Assembly (NCBI GenBank): GCA_008694505.1
Contig: VZDJ01000090.1
Location: 3,031,521-3,095,520 of the forward strand
Length of the DNA stretch: 64,000 nt
From: Cyanoderma ruficeps
Lineage: Eukaryota; Chordata; Aves; Passeriformes; Timaliidae
Direction of reading: 5' to 3'
A model generated the notes under the pieces. It did not search any database. It was given only the letters and a program-made list of their open reading frames with translations, and was not told where the DNA came from. Positions 60,278 through 64,000 of this stretch are shown in pieces (the stretch's first letter is position 1; each line of letters opens with the position of its first letter). Made by a program: the position numbers and the translations under genes.

Positions 60278-62300
60278 TGTTGGGCTGTGAAATGCCGGTG
60301 GGATTTGGTTGAGGTGCTAGAACCTGCAGTGTTAGGTTTAGTCCTATACTAACACTGTTAAATGTCATAAAAGCCAACAGGAGAAATTAATTTTCTGTCA
60401 TAACAGGTGATTCTGTAACCAGTGGGATCTAGAGCCATCCCTGCTTTGATTCACTAGTTGAAATCTGCCCCATATTGTAAGGTCCAGGAAGATACTCCAT
60501 GGCCAGCAGTGGTTTGGACAAGACAAGAGGATGGGATTCTGTTGATCTGAAGTTTGACTTGCGCTAGGCAGCACAGAAACCCCAGCCATGACTCCCAAAA
60601 TTGACTTATTTCTATTGGATTTAATAAAGAATGAGTAAGTGGTGAGCTCCTGTTCCTACCAGGAGAATGCTCTACTCTGAGAGATGTGAGGCATATTGAC
60701 GAGCCTATGTGGTGAAGCCTGTATTCCTTGTTCACAAATTCACTCCATAAGATTTCAGGAGCTACATGAAAGCCTTGCAGGTCTCTCCTTGCTTTCTCTT
60801 ACTTTCTCTCATCATCTTGCAGTATAGAATAGGCCTGTCTTGGTATACGCCAAATGGTCTTAACCTTTAATCTGTTCAGAGGCCAGGCAGGCTCAGGGAG
60901 AGACTTGCTTTTTCCTTAACTACTGGCTGGGTAATTGCCAGCTGATGACTGTGTGAGATGTCACTCGCGTTTGTAAAGAGCTGGCTAATACTGAAGTATT
61001 TTTTCAGTCAGCGGGTGGCAGGGTTGACAGGATTAGTGATGCTGCATCTTATGTAGCACCTCTTTTTTTTTTGAGGCTACATGGCTTAGAGGAACTAGAA
61101 GCAGAGTTTGTAGCCGTGTTCACATCAGAAGCTCTGAGTGGTTCTTGTGGAGTTCCTTAACAATTAATTGTAGTGACAGGCACCGTATGTGACCCTCTGA
61201 TAGCACAGAAGCTGAAATCATTGTTTTGACAGCAGCACTGGGCAAAGTGGATGTTAGCTTTGTGCGTGTAAGTGTGAGAATGTGTGATGGCTAAAGAGTT
61301 CCCAAATGTTCCTAAACTTGGACAGAGTTAATGGTGTTAGTAAAGACCAGTGAATTAGTCTAGTGTATTAGTTCTTGCTAGTTTAGGATCTATGATTAGC
61401 AATCCCATGATCAAAGTAAAAAGTTTCTATTTTTGTAGCTGCAGATTGCATATTGAGAAAGGAAAAACAGCGATGTGTAAATGTGACTAGAGGAAAAAAG
61501 TATTGTAGCAACAGCTGTGGAATGAAGTGTGACAAACATAGCTGTGCTAATTTTACTGGCTTATTTTTACTCATACCTGCATTTCAAAACTTCATTTGTT
61601 TTTACCTGCTAGGCTGTAAGATCCTTCGTTTGTTCAGGCCTCATTTATGCAATGGATATTGCAGTAAAGTTCCCAGTTGATCATGCATGTGATGAACTGA
61701 TCTTATTTTAACAGCTTTTTCAGGATGATATAAAATGGGAAAATGATGCTATTATTCTGCCTGTCTAAACTGGTTTAACTTTGGTTGAACAAAAGTGGAA
61801 ATTGAGTTACCTAATCAATTTCAGGTGCCTTTTGTTGGTATTGTAAAAAGAATGGTAGAGGAAATGATATTTTGTTAGAAACCTCTTTCACTGTAGAGAA
61901 GGGTGGGCATGTAGGTGGAAATGTTGTTTGCCTTCGCAATGCTTGCATTATTTTTACAGTATTCAAAGGAAATAGGCTTTCCGTCCTTCTGGTTGATACA
62001 TTGTATTATTATAAGATCAGAAAATAAAAATGGAAAGTTAATGTATTCTTGCCTTACACCGCTGACCCTTTGATAATGCAAATAGGTAATTCTTGAATTA
62101 AGTGATGGATTTGTGGATGTTTATTTTAGAGAGAAAATGTAGTCAAAGTTCTCAATAATAAAGCAACTGCAATAAATACTAATAAACGTGTGAAAGCTGT
62201 TGCCTCTTTCCAACTTAGTTGTTCTTTGGTTTGTCAACTTCTGTACCTGTATGTTAAAGTGTTCATGATGGTACCTTGCCTTTTTCCACAGAAAGTTTTT

Positions 62301-62490
<190 letters not shown>

Positions 62491-63069
62491 TGAAGATATT
62501 AGACATATAACACTGAGCAAATGCTATAATGGTGCCCAACAGGTCTTACTGGAACAGATGTTTTTCAGTATAGAAGTGTGTGGTCTGTAAGGAGTAGTGT
62601 TGCACTAAAAATACAAGACTGCAGTAGATTTGCATATACACTGCCTCTTTCTTAATTTACTGGATCCCAGCTGGGCTTTGTTTATGTGTTCTAGCACTGC
62701 CTTTCTATATGTGCAGATATGTGTGTTTTCTAGGTTTCAGTGTTAAGCATTTTAGATTTAAAGCATTTATGTGACTTTTCCCAGAACCAGTCTTTGTATG
62801 CTTCTGCCCCCCTTCCTTGTGCATCTGTTCCAGATGCAGTCTGAGTTTCAGATCCCAGAGGAAAGAATAATGTATGATCATGCGATCGTAGCATTTGTCA
62901 GAATGTTTGTGCTCCAGAAGAAAGAGCAAATTTAATAACTCAAGAAGTAGATACTGACATTTGTTTTCGTTCAGTTCAGGTTTAAAAGTTCCTTGGCTTT
63001 TTTACCAAGGGGTTACAACAGTTTAGTTTTAATGTGAAATTACAATGTATTTCTTCCAGTTAAGTATAT

Positions 63070-63255
63070 ATCAGGATTTTACAAATCATAGGAGAATTCA
63101 GGATGAAATGGACTTCAAGATGGCATCTGATCCAACCTTATCCTTAAAGCAGGATCATCTATGGAATAAAAACAAAGTCACTGTGGTCTATGTGGGAGTT
63201 AATGTAAGCTGTGAGGTTGGGAAATGATCTAGATGACCTCCTGAATTTTCTCTGA
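63070..63255. mobile_element. Two opposed CR1 3'-end scraps
   Basis: About 63075-63165 resembles an antisense CR1 3' end (AATCATAGGAGAATTCAGGA, then GACTTCAAGATGGCATCTGA and TCCAACCTTATCCTTAAAGC). About 63208-63250 resembles a sense-strand 3' end (GAGGTTGGGAAATGATCTAG, then ATGACCTCCTGAATTTTCTC). Both are short and diverged. The first is fairly convincing, the second weaker. Confidence 0.5.
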
Positions 63256-64000
63256 TCTTTCTTTATATTGTTACAAATATCTATGTAATTTTTAGATAAT
63301 TTATATAAATACTGCCAATTTTTTAAAAGGTTTTTTAAGACAGATTTCATCCTTAGTTGTCTTCAGATGCTGATACACTTGTCCCCAGTGCTATAAAGAG
63401 CTGTGTATGAGAGCTGATAGCTACAGGCAGGCTGTTAACTGCACGTTCATGAAGTGGGTCAGCAGACTGGGAGAGGCAACCCACCTCTTTCATGGTCTTT
63501 GGAGCCAGAAAAGGAGCTGACATCTCCAGGATAAGTTGCATTTGTCTTGTTCAGTGTACAGGGGATAATTGGAGATCTGCTGTTACCTCTCTGAGAGGTG
63601 TTTTGTGGGCGCCCTGGCCCTGTACCTTTCCTGTGCCCATAGAAAGCTTGCAGAACTACAGTATTCAAGGAGAAATATAATTTAGGGTTTTTTAATTTTT
63701 TTTTATCAACCTCTCCTTTCCTTCCTTGCCCTTGGCTGGTGCTAGCAAGCTGTGTCTGTTTTTGTTGGTAGTGCAGTGTCTTTTTTTAAGCTTTATTTTG
63801 TTCATAAACAGAAATTCCTCAAGCAGCGTGAGTACAAAAAGGAAAATACTGTGAAGGCAGGCTTGGGTTTGGATTTTTTTTCATTGTTTGGTTGGGTTTT
63901 TTAAAACAGCTGGTAACTTGACTGGAGTGAAGTAGAATTTCCTGGACAAACAGAAGACAACTGCCTTATCTAATGGCTTTCAAAAACCTCCTGCAAACAG
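63256..64000. other. Intron 3 stretch to the window end
   Basis: Unique intron with T-rich runs near 63690 and 63780-63900. I recognise no exon or repeat. Confidence 0.75.

Larger units (their letters stand above)
52499..62300. other. Intron 2 stretch before exon 3
   Basis: Unique intron with a GC-rich patch (about 55330-55600), an in-frame cryptic-exon candidate near 57429, the G-quadruplex motif and a possible MIR scrap. I see no gene. Confidence 0.72.

Overview
The window is a piece of a bird nuclear genome. CR1 LINE copies with the avian-type 3' tail (ATTCTATG-like octamers), one retroviral solo LTR of a kind common in bird genomes, AT-rich intronic sequence and two short vertebrate exons all point that way. 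I cannot name the species from sequence alone.

The only protein-coding gene I can support is GSK3B (glycogen synthase kinase-3 beta), on the + strand. Two of its exons lie here. Exon 2 (37363-37556, 194 bp) encodes residues 30-94: the glycine-rich ATP loop and catalytic Lys85. Exon 3 (62329-62412, 84 bp) encodes residues 95-122: the start of the alpha-C helix, with Arg96 and Glu97. The two join in phase 0 and match the family protein residue for residue where I can compare them. Positions 1-37362 are the 3' part of a very long intron 1 (exon 1 and the promoter lie upstream of the window). Positions 37557-62328 are the complete 24,772-bp intron 2, and 62413-64000 is the start of intron 3.

The introns hold few recognisable elements: a solo LTR (about 7854-8898), a decayed antisense CR1/L3-like LINE still showing its reverse-transcriptase motifs (about 18240-19080), five CR1 3'-end pieces or clusters (about 31221, 43301, 50934, 52085 and 63070), a possible MIR-like scrap near 60213, microsatellites and homopolymer runs, and two small assembly gaps (6588; 49222-49227). 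The rest is unannotated unique intron. The open reading frames scattered through it are short, occur on both strands and match no family I recognise, so I treat them as chance.

I found no undescribed system here, no operon, no CRISPR array and no RNA gene. The observations worth checking are about splicing (a competing acceptor 37 nt before exon 3, a tandem acceptor at exon 2, two cryptic-exon candidates), structure (a G-quadruplex motif, a perfect 13-bp hairpin, an inverted CR1 pair) and repeat history (the solo LTR with its near-perfect target-site duplication).
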